A DNA stretch of 64,000 nt from the NCBI RefSeq assembly GCF_029892485.1, contig NZ_JARXVG010000008.1, positions 232,748 to 296,747 on the forward strand, in the 5' to 3' direction. How positions within the stretch are numbered: position 1 is the stretch's first letter; each line of letters opens with the position of its first letter. The notes below the pieces were generated by a model. It was not told where the DNA came from, made no database searches, and worked only from the letters and a program-made list of their open reading frames with translations. A program made the translations under genes and the position numbers. Shown here piece by piece: positions 9,184-21,070 of this stretch. This DNA comes from Variovorax boronicumulans (GTDB taxonomy: Bacteria > Pseudomonadota > Gammaproteobacteria > Burkholderiales > Burkholderiaceae_C).

Positions 9184-10214
9184 CTTGTCTTCTTCCTCGT
9201 GTTCATGATGTGGTCGATGGTCACGGCCGCGAGCAGGATCAGGCCCTTGATCACGTCCTGCCAGTAAGGCGATACGTCCAGCAGGATCAGCGAGCTGGTC
9301 ACCACCGACAGGAGGGCCAGGCCGAGCACCGCGCCCAGCACCGTGCCCGAGCCGCCCTTGAGGCTGGCGCCGCCGATCACCGCAGCGGCGATCACGTTCA
9401 GTTCCATGCCCATGCCGAAGGTCGGCGTGGCGGCGCCGAAGCGCGCCGTGTAGATCACGCCCGCAAGGCCCGCCGACGCGGAGCACAGCACCGTGACCCA
9501 GAACTTCACGCGGCCCACGCGAATGCCCGAATAGAGCGCCGCTTTCTCGTTGCTGCCCGTGTAGAACACGCGGCGCAGGAGCGTCGAGCGGCGCAGCACG
9601 AAGTCGCTCACCACCACGATCGCCAGGAAGATCAGGATGACCGCCGGCACGCCGAAGAGTGCGCCCTGCCCGATGAACTTGAACTCCGCCGGCAGCGAGA
9701 ACAGCGACTGCGGCGTGCCCTGCGTGAGCGCCAGGCACAGCCCCCGCACGATCACCATGAAGGCCAGCGAGGCGATGAAGTGGTTGAGGCCGATGCGCGT
9801 GACGCAGCCGCCGATCATGGCGCCGATGAGCCCGCACATGCCGATGGCCACCAGGCTCGCGAGCCATGGGTCCACGCCCATCAGGAAGAGCTTGCCCGTC
9901 ACCACCATCGCGAAGCACACCACCGAGCCCACCGAGAGGTCGATGCCGCCGACGATCAAAAGGATCGTCATGCCGACCACCACGATGCCTTCGATGGAGA
10001 AGGACAACAGCATCGCGCGCACGTTGTCCCAGGTCAGGAAGTAAGGCGATGCAAAGCTCATCGCGATGCACAGCACCGCGATGATGAGCAGCAGCCCTGC
10101 TTCGCGCATGCTCGTGAGTTTGTTGGCGGGCTTCACGGGGTCGCCTCCTGACGGTCCAGAATGCCCAGAATTCCGAGTAGGAAGGCCCGCATCGAGTTGT
10201 GCCGGGTAGTTCAT
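9180..10214 (-). CDS. Ribose-type (CUT2) sugar ABC transporter permease
   Basis: A 344-residue inner-membrane permease of the RbsC/BPD_transp_2 family with about eight to ten hydrophobic helices. It contains the conserved GGIDLSVGSVV and IGGASLKGGSGTVLGA segments found in ribose, xylose and autoinducer-2 permeases. The start ATG overlaps the stop of the ATPase gene (ATGA); the first 30 residues are polar, so a start nearer the first helix is also possible. It forms the channel of the importer encoded with the ATPase and binding protein next door. Confidence 0.93.
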   Translation of the reverse strand: MNYPAQLDAGLPTRNSGHSGPSGGDPVKPANKLTSMREAGLLLIIAVLCIAMSFASPYFLTWDNVRAMLLSFSIEGIVVVGMTILLIVGGIDLSVGSVVCFAMVVTGKLFLMGVDPWLASLVAIGMCGLIGAMIGGCVTRIGLNHFIASLAFMVIVRGLCLALTQGTPQSLFSLPAEFKFIGQGALFGVPAVILIFLAIVVVSDFVLRRSTLLRRVFYTGSNEKAALYSGIRVGRVKFWVTVLCSASAGLAGVIYTARFGAATPTFGMGMELNVIAAAVIGGASLKGGSGTVLGAVLGLALLSVVTSSLILLDVSPYWQDVIKGLILLAAVTIDHIMNTRKKTR

Positions 10215-11731
10215 GCTGTTTCCTGTTCGCAGAGTCCGGAAGCCAGCCGCAGCAGGGCCTCTTCCGTCATTTCGTTCGATTCGAGTTCACCCGCGACCTG
10301 GCCGTCGCGGATCACCAGGGCCCGGTCGCAGAGGCCGATGATTTCGGGCAGCTCCGAAGAGATCACGATCACGCCCACGCCCTGGTTCGCGAGCTCGCGC
10401 AGGATGTGGTGGATCTCCGACTTCGCGCCCACGTCGACACCGCGCGTGGGCTCGTCCATCAGCAGCACCGACGGGTTGGTGGCCAGCAGCTTGGCAATGG
10501 CCACCTTCTGCTGGTTGCCGCCCGAGAGGCTGGAGACCTCGATGGCGACGCCGTCGGACTTCAGGTTCAGCTTGGCGCCGAGCGTCTTCGCGAGCTTGTG
10601 CTCGGCGGAGCGCTGCAGCAGGCCCCAGGCCGAACTCACGCGGCCGAGCGCCATCGACGACACGTTCTGTGCGATCGGCAGGTCGAGGAACACGCCGGCG
10701 GCCTTGCGGTCTTCACTGAGGTACGCAATGCCTGCGCGCAGCGCGTCGCTGTACTTGCGGATGGTGAGCGCCTTGCCGGCGAGGCGCACCGTGCCGCGCT
10801 TGGCGACGCGCAGGCCGCAGATGGTCTCGGCGAGTTCGCTGCGGCCCGCGCCCATGAGGCCCGCGATGCCGAGGATCTCGCCGCGCTTGAGCGCAAAGGA
10901 AACGCCGTGCACGCGCTCGCCGTCGGCGATGTCGTTCACTTCGAGCACGGGGCCGGAGGATTCCGAGGTCGGGGACGCGGCTTGCTTGGGCGGGTAGTAG
11001 TTGCCCAGGTCGCGCCCGACCATGCGGCGCACCAGCTCATCGGGCGTCAATCCGGCGAGGGGCCCGCAATGCACATTGCGCCCGTCGCGCAGCACGGTGA
11101 CGCGGTCGCCGTGCGTGAAGATCTCGGCCATGCGATGGCTGATGTAGATGATGCCGATGCCCTGTGCCTTCAGGTCGTGCAGCACGCGGAACAGCGCCGC
11201 CGACTCGTTGTCGGTCAGCGCGGCCGTGGGCTCGTCGAGGATCAGCACCTTGCAGTCGAGCGTGAGCGCCTTGGCGATCTCCACCAGCTGCTGGCTGGAG
11301 ATGCTGAGGTCGCGCACCGGCGTGGCGGGGTCCATGTCCTGCCCCAGCCGACGCAGCACCGTGGCCGCACGTTCGTTGAAGCTGGCGTAGTTCATCCACG
11401 CCTGTTTGCCGGCGTTGATCTCGGGCATGAAGATGTTCTCGGCGACGGTCGCGTCGGCGCACAGCGCGATCTCCTGGTGCACCAGGCCGATGCCCAGGCG
11501 CATCGCGTGCGCCGGGCCGTCGATCACGACCTTCTGGCCGTTCAGCAGGATGTCGCCCTCGTCGGGGCGGTGGATGCCGTCGATGATGTTCATCAACGTC
11601 GACTTCCCCGCGCCGTTCTCGCCGCACAGGGCGTGGATCTCGCCCGCGTGCAGCGAGAAGTCCACGCCCGAGAGCGCGCGCGAAGCGCCGAAGCGCTTGC
11701 TGATGCCACGCAGTTCGAGCAAGGCGCTCAC
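10211..11731 (-). CDS. Ribose-type sugar ABC transporter ATP-binding protein (two ABC domains)
   Basis: A 506-residue RbsA/XylG-type ATPase with tandem nucleotide-binding domains. The first domain has Walker A GENGAGKST and Walker B VLILDEPTAAL. The second carries the degenerate Walker A GLMGAGRSE, in which the usual lysine is lost, as is normal for this family, and a second LLMDEPTRGVD. The start is GTG (VSALLELRG), giving a GTGA overlap with the stop of the binding-protein gene; longer reading frames run back into that gene. It powers the CUT2 importer. Confidence 0.95.
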   Translation of the reverse strand: MSALLELRGISKRFGASRALSGVDFSLHAGEIHALCGENGAGKSTLMNIIDGIHRPDEGDILLNGQKVVIDGPAHAMRLGIGLVHQEIALCADATVAENIFMPEINAGKQAWMNYASFNERAATVLRRLGQDMDPATPVRDLSISSQQLVEIAKALTLDCKVLILDEPTAALTDNESAALFRVLHDLKAQGIGIIYISHRMAEIFTHGDRVTVLRDGRNVHCGPLAGLTPDELVRRMVGRDLGNYYPPKQAASPTSESSGPVLEVNDIADGERVHGVSFALKRGEILGIAGLMGAGRSELAETICGLRVAKRGTVRLAGKALTIRKYSDALRAGIAYLSEDRKAAGVFLDLPIAQNVSSMALGRVSSAWGLLQRSAEHKLAKTLGAKLNLKSDGVAIEVSSLSGGNQQKVAIAKLLATNPSVLLMDEPTRGVDVGAKSEIHHILRELANQGVGVIVISSELPEIIGLCDRALVIRDGQVAGELESNEMTEEALLRLASGLCEQETA

Positions 11732-12774
11732 TCGCCGATTCCCTTGGTGCCACGGCGGGCGAGGTACTTGTCCCAGTAGAAGTCGTCGGCGTTGGCCTTG
11801 CTCACCACGGCCAGGCCGTTGTCCAGGAAAGGCACCGACATCGGGTTCGTGCCGTTGCGCTTGGCGTCGTTCATCGGGTCGATGAGCGAAGGGTTCTTCG
11901 CCAGGAACAACATCATCATGCCCATGTAGCCCTGCATGCCCTGGTTCGGGTTGATGGCGCCGAACACGTCGCCGGACTTGATCATGTCCAGGATCTTGGC
12001 GTTCACGTCGCAGCACATCACCTTGATGTTCTTCTTGGTCTCGACCTTGGCCTGCGCCGCGCCCAGTGCCGAGTTGGCTTCGGGCATGAAGAGCGCGCCC
12101 AGGTTCGGGTTGGCTTGCGCGAGGCTCAGCACCGCCTGGTAGGCCTTGTTCGGGTCCTGGTTGCTGGCGGCGCGGCCGACCAGCTTCATGCCCGTGTGCT
12201 TGGTCTTCATGCGGTTCACGAAGGCGGCGATGCGGCGGTCGTGGTTGTCCTGGCCCGGGTTCTCCAGCACGGCGTATTCGCCCTTGCCGCCCAGCGATGC
12301 GGCAATCGCGTCGGCGGCCTGCGTGCCTTCGCGGTCGTTGTCCGACGTGACGAAGGAGGTGCGCTTCGAATTCGGCGAATCGGCCGCGAAGGTGACCACC
12401 GGGATGCCCATCGCCGCCGCGCGGTTGATCGGCTCGATGAACGGATCGGGGTTCATCGGATGCAGCAGGATGCCCGCGGGCTTGCGCGCCAGTTCCTGCT
12501 CGAAGGATGCGAGCTGCTTGTTCACGTCGTACTCGGGCGTGCCGGTGTAGCGCGTCTTCACGCCCAGCGTGCGGCCCAGCTGCTTCATCATTTCGTAAAC
12601 CGGAAACCAGTACTCCACGCCGGAGACCATCACGTTCATCACGTAGACGTCGCTGGCATTGCCGCGCAGGCCGGCGCCTGCAGCGGGGGCTGCTGCTTGC
12701 TGTTGCGCGAACGCGCTTGCACCGGCCAGGCCGATACCGGCAGCGGCCGCGGACTTCAGGAAATTACGCCTCAT
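11728..12774 (-). CDS. Sugar ABC transporter substrate-binding protein (Peripla_BP_4), probable Tat signal
   Basis: A 348-residue periplasmic sugar-binding protein of the ribose-binding family. The N-terminus MRRNFLKSAAAAGIGLAGA has a twin-arginine pattern (RRNFLK), then a hydrophobic stretch and an AFA cleavage site, so export by the Tat pathway is likely. The mature part shows the family landmarks ILLHPMNPDPF and FVTSDNDREG. AGGAGA sits 7 bases before this ATG; an in-frame GTG 15 bases upstream is inside that ribosome-binding site and was rejected. It is the first gene of the leftward operon. Confidence 0.93.
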   Translation of the reverse strand: MRRNFLKSAAAAGIGLAGASAFAQQQAAAPAAGAGLRGNASDVYVMNVMVSGVEYWFPVYEMMKQLGRTLGVKTRYTGTPEYDVNKQLASFEQELARKPAGILLHPMNPDPFIEPINRAAAMGIPVVTFAADSPNSKRTSFVTSDNDREGTQAADAIAASLGGKGEYAVLENPGQDNHDRRIAAFVNRMKTKHTGMKLVGRAASNQDPNKAYQAVLSLAQANPNLGALFMPEANSALGAAQAKVETKKNIKVMCCDVNAKILDMIKSGDVFGAINPNQGMQGYMGMMMLFLAKNPSLIDPMNDAKRNGTNPMSVPFLDNGLAVVSKANADDFYWDKYLARRGTKGIGE

Positions 12775-12854
12775 TCTTTGTCTCCTCACGTTGACTGGCA
12801 GAGCTTGCGACCTGCTTTTCGAGCAGATCTTTGGAACCTCAATGTCACATCAGT

Positions 12855-12954
12855 TGTTATGACAGGCTAGAATGTAATCGCGGCCCGATTGGGTCGAGTA
12901 CTAGGGGAAACGCTACTGGCGATGCGCTTTTATTCCGCCGAAGCTGTTATGACA
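12855..12954. promoter_or_regulatory. Divergent control region with two TGTTATGACA boxes (putative GntR/HutC operators)
   Basis: The identical 10-mer TGTTATGACA occurs at 12855-12864 and at 12945-12954, 90 bases apart, in the 179-base region between the divergent transporter and kinase genes. Each copy has inverted half-sites TGT/ACA, a usual layout for GntR-family operators. The second copy runs into the kinase start codon, where a bound protein would block expression. The gene for a HutC-type GntR regulator closes the rightward operon and is the obvious candidate ligand-responsive repressor. No convincing -35/-10 pair was identified. Operator function is inferred. Confidence 0.45.
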
Positions 12955-14501
12955 TGATGCCAAACATACTGATCGGCGTGGACATGGGCTCAAGCAGCCT
13001 GAAGGCGCTCGCCCTCGAAGCCGGAAGCGGCCGCGCCGTTGCCCTGTCCCGCATGCCTTTGCCGCACGACCGGCTCGCCGGCGGCGGCTGCGAAGTGCAA
13101 GCCACGGCCATCCGCGCCGCGCTCACCCACGTGCTGCGCGACGTCGCCCACCAGCTCGGGCCGCGCGCCGCAGAGGTTCGCGCCATGGCCTGCACCGGCC
13201 ACGGCGCCGGCCTCTACGCGCTCGATGCGAGCAACGAGCTCGTCGGCGGCCGCGCCGTCGCCTCCACCGACCAGCGCGCCGATGCCCGTGCACGTGCGCT
13301 CTCGGCGAGCCACGGCGAACGCCTGTTTGAGGATGTGGGCTGCCGTCCGTGGCCGGGCCAACCCACCGTGATCGCTGCCGAACTGCTGGGCACCGATGCC
13401 GTGCAGCGCGGCGATCTGCGCCGCCTGCTGTTCGCCAAGGACTACCTCGGCTTTCTGCTCACCGGCGAAATCGCCACCGACGCGAGCGATGCAAGCACCG
13501 CCGGGCTGGTGTCGCTTGCCAGCGGCGGCTGGTCGCAGACCGCCTTCGATGCCTCGGGCCTCAACGACCTGGGCGCGCACAACTTTGGCCCGATCGTGCC
13601 GAGCGGCACGGTGATCGGAAAACTGCGGCCTTCCGAAGCGGCGCTCTGCGGCCTGCCTGCGGGCATTCCGGTGGCGATGGGCGCCATCGACCTGCTCGCC
13701 TCGATGACCGCGATCTGCGCCGAGGGGCGCGGCCGCGCGGTGCAGGTCTTCGGCACCTGGTGCGTCAATGCGGTCATCGGGCCGGTGATCGCGCCCAAGC
13801 CCGCCGTTGCCTCCATCGTGAATTTCGGCCGCATGCGCGAGCGGCTCTACATGGAGAACAGCCCCTCCTCGATGGCCAACATCGCATGGCTCGCCGGTGC
13901 GCTCGGGCTGCCCGATGCGCGCGCGGTGGTCGACCTGGCGATGACGGTGCCGCTGGGCGCCAACGGCCTGCGTTTTGCGCCCTTCATCAACGGTGGTGGT
14001 GGCGTGACGGCAGGCTTCGTCGGCCTCAAGAGCCATCACACCCGTGCCGACATGGCGCGCGCCGTCGTCGACGCCGTGGCGGCGCTGCATGCGCGCCACA
14101 CGGCGCGCCTCGCAGCGGGCGGCCTCTCGGTGACCGCATCGACCGTGCTGGGCGGCGGTGCGAGCGATGCGCGCCTCGTGCGCTTGTTGGCCTCCTTCCT
14201 GGGCCGGCCGGTCGAATGCTGCGCCGACGACGAGACCGGCGCGCGCGGCGCCGCGCTCTACGCCGCCATGTCGCAAGGCCTGGACGACGCGGCCGAGGGC
14301 AGCGCGCTCCTGGCGCCCTGCGAAACGATCGAGCCCTATGCAAGGAGCGCAAGCGCCCATGCGGATTTCAACGCCGATTTCAACGAACTGATCGACAGCA
14401 TGTCACCTGTATTCACCCACATCGCGGGCGGTGCGCAGAGCGCCGCACGGCCGCCCGAAGGCGCTCGCACCGCAGCTCGCAGCGCGGAGGTTTTCGAATG
14501 A
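12954..14501 (+). CDS. FGGY-family carbohydrate (polyol) kinase
   Basis: A 515-residue ATP-dependent kinase of the glycerol/xylulose/erythritol kinase superfamily. The N-terminal phosphate-1 motif is ILIGVDMGSSSLKAL. The sugar-binding part carries ACTGHGAGLYALD, and the C-terminal FGGY_C signature reads TASTVLGGGASDARLV followed by GARGAALYA. Two adjacent ATG codons begin the frame (MMPNIL); either may be used, and there is no strong ribosome-binding site. An operator-like box overlaps the start. Its stop overlaps the start of the GlpD-like gene (ATGA), so the two steps are coupled. The pairing of an FGGY kinase with a GlpD-like dehydrogenase resembles the EryA-EryB pair of erythritol catabolism, but the substrate here cannot be assigned. 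Confidence 0.91.
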   Translation: MMPNILIGVDMGSSSLKALALEAGSGRAVALSRMPLPHDRLAGGGCEVQATAIRAALTHVLRDVAHQLGPRAAEVRAMACTGHGAGLYALDASNELVGGRAVASTDQRADARARALSASHGERLFEDVGCRPWPGQPTVIAAELLGTDAVQRGDLRRLLFAKDYLGFLLTGEIATDASDASTAGLVSLASGGWSQTAFDASGLNDLGAHNFGPIVPSGTVIGKLRPSEAALCGLPAGIPVAMGAIDLLASMTAICAEGRGRAVQVFGTWCVNAVIGPVIAPKPAVASIVNFGRMRERLYMENSPSSMANIAWLAGALGLPDARAVVDLAMTVPLGANGLRFAPFINGGGGVTAGFVGLKSHHTRADMARAVVDAVAALHARHTARLAAGGLSVTASTVLGGGASDARLVRLLASFLGRPVECCADDETGARGAALYAAMSQGLDDAAEGSALLAPCETIEPYARSASAHADFNADFNELIDSMSPVFTHIAGGAQSAARPPEGARTAARSAEVFE

Positions 14502-16261
14502 GCGCATGGCAACTTCCTTTTGTGCGCCCCGCGTCGCTCGCGGACCGTCATTTTTCGACCGTGATCGTCGGTGCCGGCATCAACGGCGTCGGCGTATTCC
14601 GCGATCTCTCGCTGCAGCGCGTGGATTGCCTCATCGTCGACAAGGGCGACTTCGGCGCCGGCGCCAGCAGCGCGCCCTCGCGAATGATCCATGGCGGCCT
14701 GCGCTACCTGGAGAACGGCAGCTTCTCGCTGGTGGCCGAGGCCACGCGTGAGCGCAACCTGCTGCTGCGCAACGCGCCGCACCTGGTGCGCCCGCTCAAG
14801 ACGGTGGTGCCGCTCGCGAATTTCTTCGGCGGCCTCATGAGCAGTGCGCTCAAGTTCTTCGGCCGCACGCCGCCGCAGCGCACGCGCGGCCTGCTGGCAG
14901 TGGCGCTGGGCCTGCGGCTCTACGACATCCTGGGCCGCCGCCAGCGCGTGATGCCCGGGCACCGCATCAGCCGCGTGCCGACCAACGACCGCGGCCTCTT
15001 TCGCGCGGCGATCCGCTGGACCGCGACCTTCTTCGATGCGTGGATCAGCCATCCCGAATGGCTCATCCTCGAACTCATCGGCGATGCCTGCCGCGACCAG
15101 CCGCGCTCCGCCGCCGCCAACTACTGCCGCGTGATGGGCTGCGCGGGCAACATCCTCACGCTGCGCGACGAACTCACCGGCGCGCTCGTGCGCGTGACCG
15201 CCGACACCGTGGTGAACGCCACCGGCGCGTGGCTGGACCGCAGCGCGGCCGTGCTGGGCGGCGCCGGTCCGCGCGTGATGGGCACCAAGGGCTCGCACCT
15301 GGTGCTCGACCATCCCGCGCTGCGCGATGCGCTCGACGGCCGCATGGCGTATTTCGAGGCGGTGGACGGGCGCGTGTGCATCGTCTATCCCTTCCTCGAC
15401 CGCGTGCTCGTGGGCTCCACCGACATCCCGGTGGAAGACCCGGACCAGATCGTTACCGAGCCTGCCGAGGTCGACTACCTCATCGACGTGCTGCGCGAGG
15501 TGTTCCCCAACATGGCCTTCGGCCGCGACAACGTGGTCTACACCTACGTCGGCGTGCGGCCGCTCGCGCGCTCCGATGCCGACAAGCCGGGCCAGATCTC
15601 GCGCGACCATTCGGTGGTGATCGATCCGCCGAACGCGACGCGCGACATTCCCATCGTCGGCCTCGTCGGCGGCAAGTGGACCACCTTCCGCTCGCTCGCC
15701 GAAGAAGCGACCACCGAGGTGCTGCAGCTGCTGGGGCGCTCGCGCACCGCATCGACCGAGCTGTTGCCCATCGGCGGCGGCGCGGACCTGCCGGCCGATG
15801 CGGCCGCGACCGACCGCTTCATCGAGAAGATGATGGCCGCCTCGGGCATGGACCGCACCCGGGCGCTGACGCTGCTCGCGCGCTACGGATCGAAGGCGCT
15901 GCCGCTCGCGCAGCGCCTCGCCGCCTCGGGCGACGTGCCGTTGCAACATGCGCCCGATTACTCGGCCGCCGAGCTCTCGTACCTGTGCCTGGAAACCGGC
16001 GTGGTGCACCTGGACGACCTGGTGATCCGCCGCACGCTGCTGGCCATTCGCGGCCTCGTCACCGATGCCGCGCTCGCCGAAATCTCGGGTATCGCGGCCG
16101 AGGCGCTGGGCTGGGACGCGCCTCGCGCGCACAAGGAACTGAGCACCTGCGCCACCGCCTTGCGCGAGCGCCACAACGTGCGCTTGCAGGCCGTGCCGCC
16201 CGACGTGGAACCCTCATTCGATGCATCATTGATGGCCAGCTCCGCCCTCGGCCAATCCTAA
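14498..16261 (+). CDS. FAD-dependent glycerol-3-phosphate dehydrogenase family protein (GlpD/EryB-like)
   Basis: A 587-residue flavoprotein. The dinucleotide-binding motif VIVGAGINGVGVFRDL is at about residues 22-37, the FAD-contact block SSAPSRMIHGGLRYLE follows, and KWTTFRSLAEEA near residue 390 is typical of GlpD. An alpha-helical DAO_C domain fills the last 130 residues. The length is at the long end of the family, like EryB-type sugar-alcohol phosphate dehydrogenases. It probably oxidises the polyol phosphate made by the preceding kinase and passes electrons to quinone at the membrane. Separate glpF, glpK and glpR genes are absent, so ordinary glycerol use is not the best explanation. 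Confidence 0.92.
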   Translation: MSAWQLPFVRPASLADRHFSTVIVGAGINGVGVFRDLSLQRVDCLIVDKGDFGAGASSAPSRMIHGGLRYLENGSFSLVAEATRERNLLLRNAPHLVRPLKTVVPLANFFGGLMSSALKFFGRTPPQRTRGLLAVALGLRLYDILGRRQRVMPGHRISRVPTNDRGLFRAAIRWTATFFDAWISHPEWLILELIGDACRDQPRSAAANYCRVMGCAGNILTLRDELTGALVRVTADTVVNATGAWLDRSAAVLGGAGPRVMGTKGSHLVLDHPALRDALDGRMAYFEAVDGRVCIVYPFLDRVLVGSTDIPVEDPDQIVTEPAEVDYLIDVLREVFPNMAFGRDNVVYTYVGVRPLARSDADKPGQISRDHSVVIDPPNATRDIPIVGLVGGKWTTFRSLAEEATTEVLQLLGRSRTASTELLPIGGGADLPADAAATDRFIEKMMAASGMDRTRALTLLARYGSKALPLAQRLAASGDVPLQHAPDYSAAELSYLCLETGVVHLDDLVIRRTLLAIRGLVTDAALAEISGIAAEALGWDAPRAHKELSTCATALRERHNVRLQAVPPDVEPSFDASLMASSALGQS

Positions 16262-16263
16262 AA

Positions 16264-17022
16264 GTGAACAGTCCCAACGACATCTCGACCGTGCTCGACC
16301 GCAACTCCGAGTCCCCGCTGTGGGCCCAGTTCCGCGATGCGCTGCGCCTGCAGATCCTGCAGGGCGTGCTGCCCATCGGCGCCAAGCTGCCATCCGAAGC
16401 GGAGCTGGGCGACCAGTTCGGCATCTCGCGCATCGTGGTGCGCGAAGCGCTGGCCGACCTGGTGCGCAACAACCTCATCTACAAGATCAAGGGCCGCGGC
16501 GCCTTCGTGTCGGCGCGCGAGCGCGACGAGGATTTCGTCTCCACCGTGCTCGGCTTCTCCGACGAGATGGAACGCAAGGGCCGCTCGGTGCGCACGCAGA
16601 TCCTCACGCAGGAACTGCGCGCGCCCACCGAGCAGGAGGCCGCATCGCTCGGGCTCACGGACCCCGAAGCGCAGGTCGTTGCGCTCAAGCGTCTTCGCAG
16701 TGTCGATGGCGAACTGCGCCTGCTGGTCGAGACGGTGGTGCCGGCGGACCTCGCGCCCGGGCTGCACCGCACGCGGCTGGACGACCGCTCGCTCTACGAC
16801 GTGCTGCGCCGCCAATACGGCCTGCGCCTGGTGCGCGCCGAACGCTGGATCGATGCGGTGCTGCCCGATGCCGAAACCTGCAAGCTGCTCGACCTGCCGC
16901 AGCCCGAGCCGCTGCTGCGCATCGAGTCGATCGCCTATGGAGCCAATGGCCGGCCGCTGGAGCACTACCGCGCGCTGCACCGTTGCAAGGAAAGCCGCCT
17001 GCACGTGCAGACGACGACCTGA
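16264..17022 (+). CDS. GntR-family transcriptional regulator, HutC subfamily (UTRA domain)
   Basis: A 252-residue regulator. The N-terminal winged helix-turn-helix (about residues 18-83) has the GntR signature LPSEAELGDQFGISRIVVRE, and the C-terminal chorismate-lyase-like UTRA ligand domain is at about 100-245. The start is taken as GTG three bases after the dehydrogenase stop; the ribosome-binding site is weak and translation is probably coupled. As the last gene of the kinase-dehydrogenase operon it is the likely local regulator, binding the TGTTATGACA boxes between the two arms and responding to a phosphorylated or free sugar. This role is inferred. Confidence 0.93.
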   Translation: MNSPNDISTVLDRNSESPLWAQFRDALRLQILQGVLPIGAKLPSEAELGDQFGISRIVVREALADLVRNNLIYKIKGRGAFVSARERDEDFVSTVLGFSDEMERKGRSVRTQILTQELRAPTEQEAASLGLTDPEAQVVALKRLRSVDGELRLLVETVVPADLAPGLHRTRLDDRSLYDVLRRQYGLRLVRAERWIDAVLPDAETCKLLDLPQPEPLLRIESIAYGANGRPLEHYRALHRCKESRLHVQTTT

Positions 17023-17035
17023 GTTCTCTTCTCCG

Positions 17036-17925
17036 TCAGGCCTTGACGGTGTTGCGCGAGGGCCAGAGCACGGAGGCGATGGCCACCATCATCAGCGCGA
17101 CCGCGACCCAGTCCTGCCAGTGCACGACCTCGCCGAGCCACACCGCGCCGCTAACACGCCGAGCACGGGGATGAACATCACGCTCAGCGTCGAGGCCACC
17201 GGCGGCAGGCCGCGCGCGAGATAGAACCACGCGGCATGCGCGAAGCCGAAGATCAGCACCGCGTTGTAGAGGATCGATCCCCAGGCCACCGGGCCTGGCC
17301 AGCGCCACTGGTCGCGCTCGAACAGCAGCGAGAGCACCGTCATCACGACGGCCGTCATCGCGGTCATCCAGAACGAGAGCGTGAGCGTCGGCAGTCCGAT
17401 GCGCGTGCGGCGCAGCAGTTGCGTGCCCAGCGCCCATGTTGCCGCGGCCGCCAGGGCCAGTGCCACATAGCCGGGGCGCCCTGCGAGGTCCGTGAGCTCG
17501 TGCCAAAGCAAAAGCCCCACGCCGACTGCGCACGCACCCACGCCGATCCATGAACGCCGCGTGAGCACGGCGGAGAACAGCACTGCGCCGATCACCGCCG
17601 AGAACACCGGCATCGTGTATCCCAGGATCGCCGCGCGCCCGCCCGAGAGCGCCTTCACCGCGAGGATGATGCAGGCGTGCCAGACGAACATGTTGGTCGC
17701 CCCCAGCCACACCAGCTCGGGCCACGCACTGCGCGGTACGCGGAACGGCACCTTCATCCACACCAGCGCGAGGCCCAGCACCGGCAGGCCCAGCCAGATC
17801 GAGATCGCGCGGAAGGTGAGCGGCGGATAGTCGGCCACGCCGAGCTTCATCACCGGCCAGTTGAAACCCCAGGCGAGGGTCAGGAGGACGAGCAGTACGA
17901 ACTGGCGCGGAGTGAAGGAGGGCAT
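17036..17925 (-). pseudogene. EamA/DMT-family permease, interrupted by a single-base frameshift
   Basis: A drug/metabolite-transporter type membrane protein with ten hydrophobic helices. One frame encodes the first ~260 residues, from MPSFTPRQFVLLVLL to FIPVLGVL. The expected last part (SGAVWLGEVVHWQDWVAVA, ending WPSRNTVKA) is in another frame. Joining the frames at about 17150-17155 by adding one base restores a normal EamA protein of about 295 residues, so one base seems to have been lost. The first frame alone would end in a basic, non-membrane tail. It follows uvrA by 10 bases on the same strand. It may be a true recent pseudogene or a sequencing error. Confidence 0.87.
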
Positions 17926-17935
17926 CTTGTGAGGC

Positions 17936-21052
<3,117 letters not shown>

Positions 21053-21070
21053 GATAGTCCGCCAGCCATT

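Noticed and set aside
12760..12789. Upstream GTG start for the sugar-binding protein
   Set aside because: It lies within the AGGAGA ribosome-binding site of the ATG that begins the twin-arginine signal peptide.
14498..16261. Assignment of the FAD dehydrogenase as the housekeeping glycerol-3-phosphate dehydrogenase GlpD
   Set aside because: It is coupled to an FGGY kinase and a sugar importer with a HutC regulator and not to glpF, glpK or glpR; a polyol-phosphate dehydrogenase role fits better.
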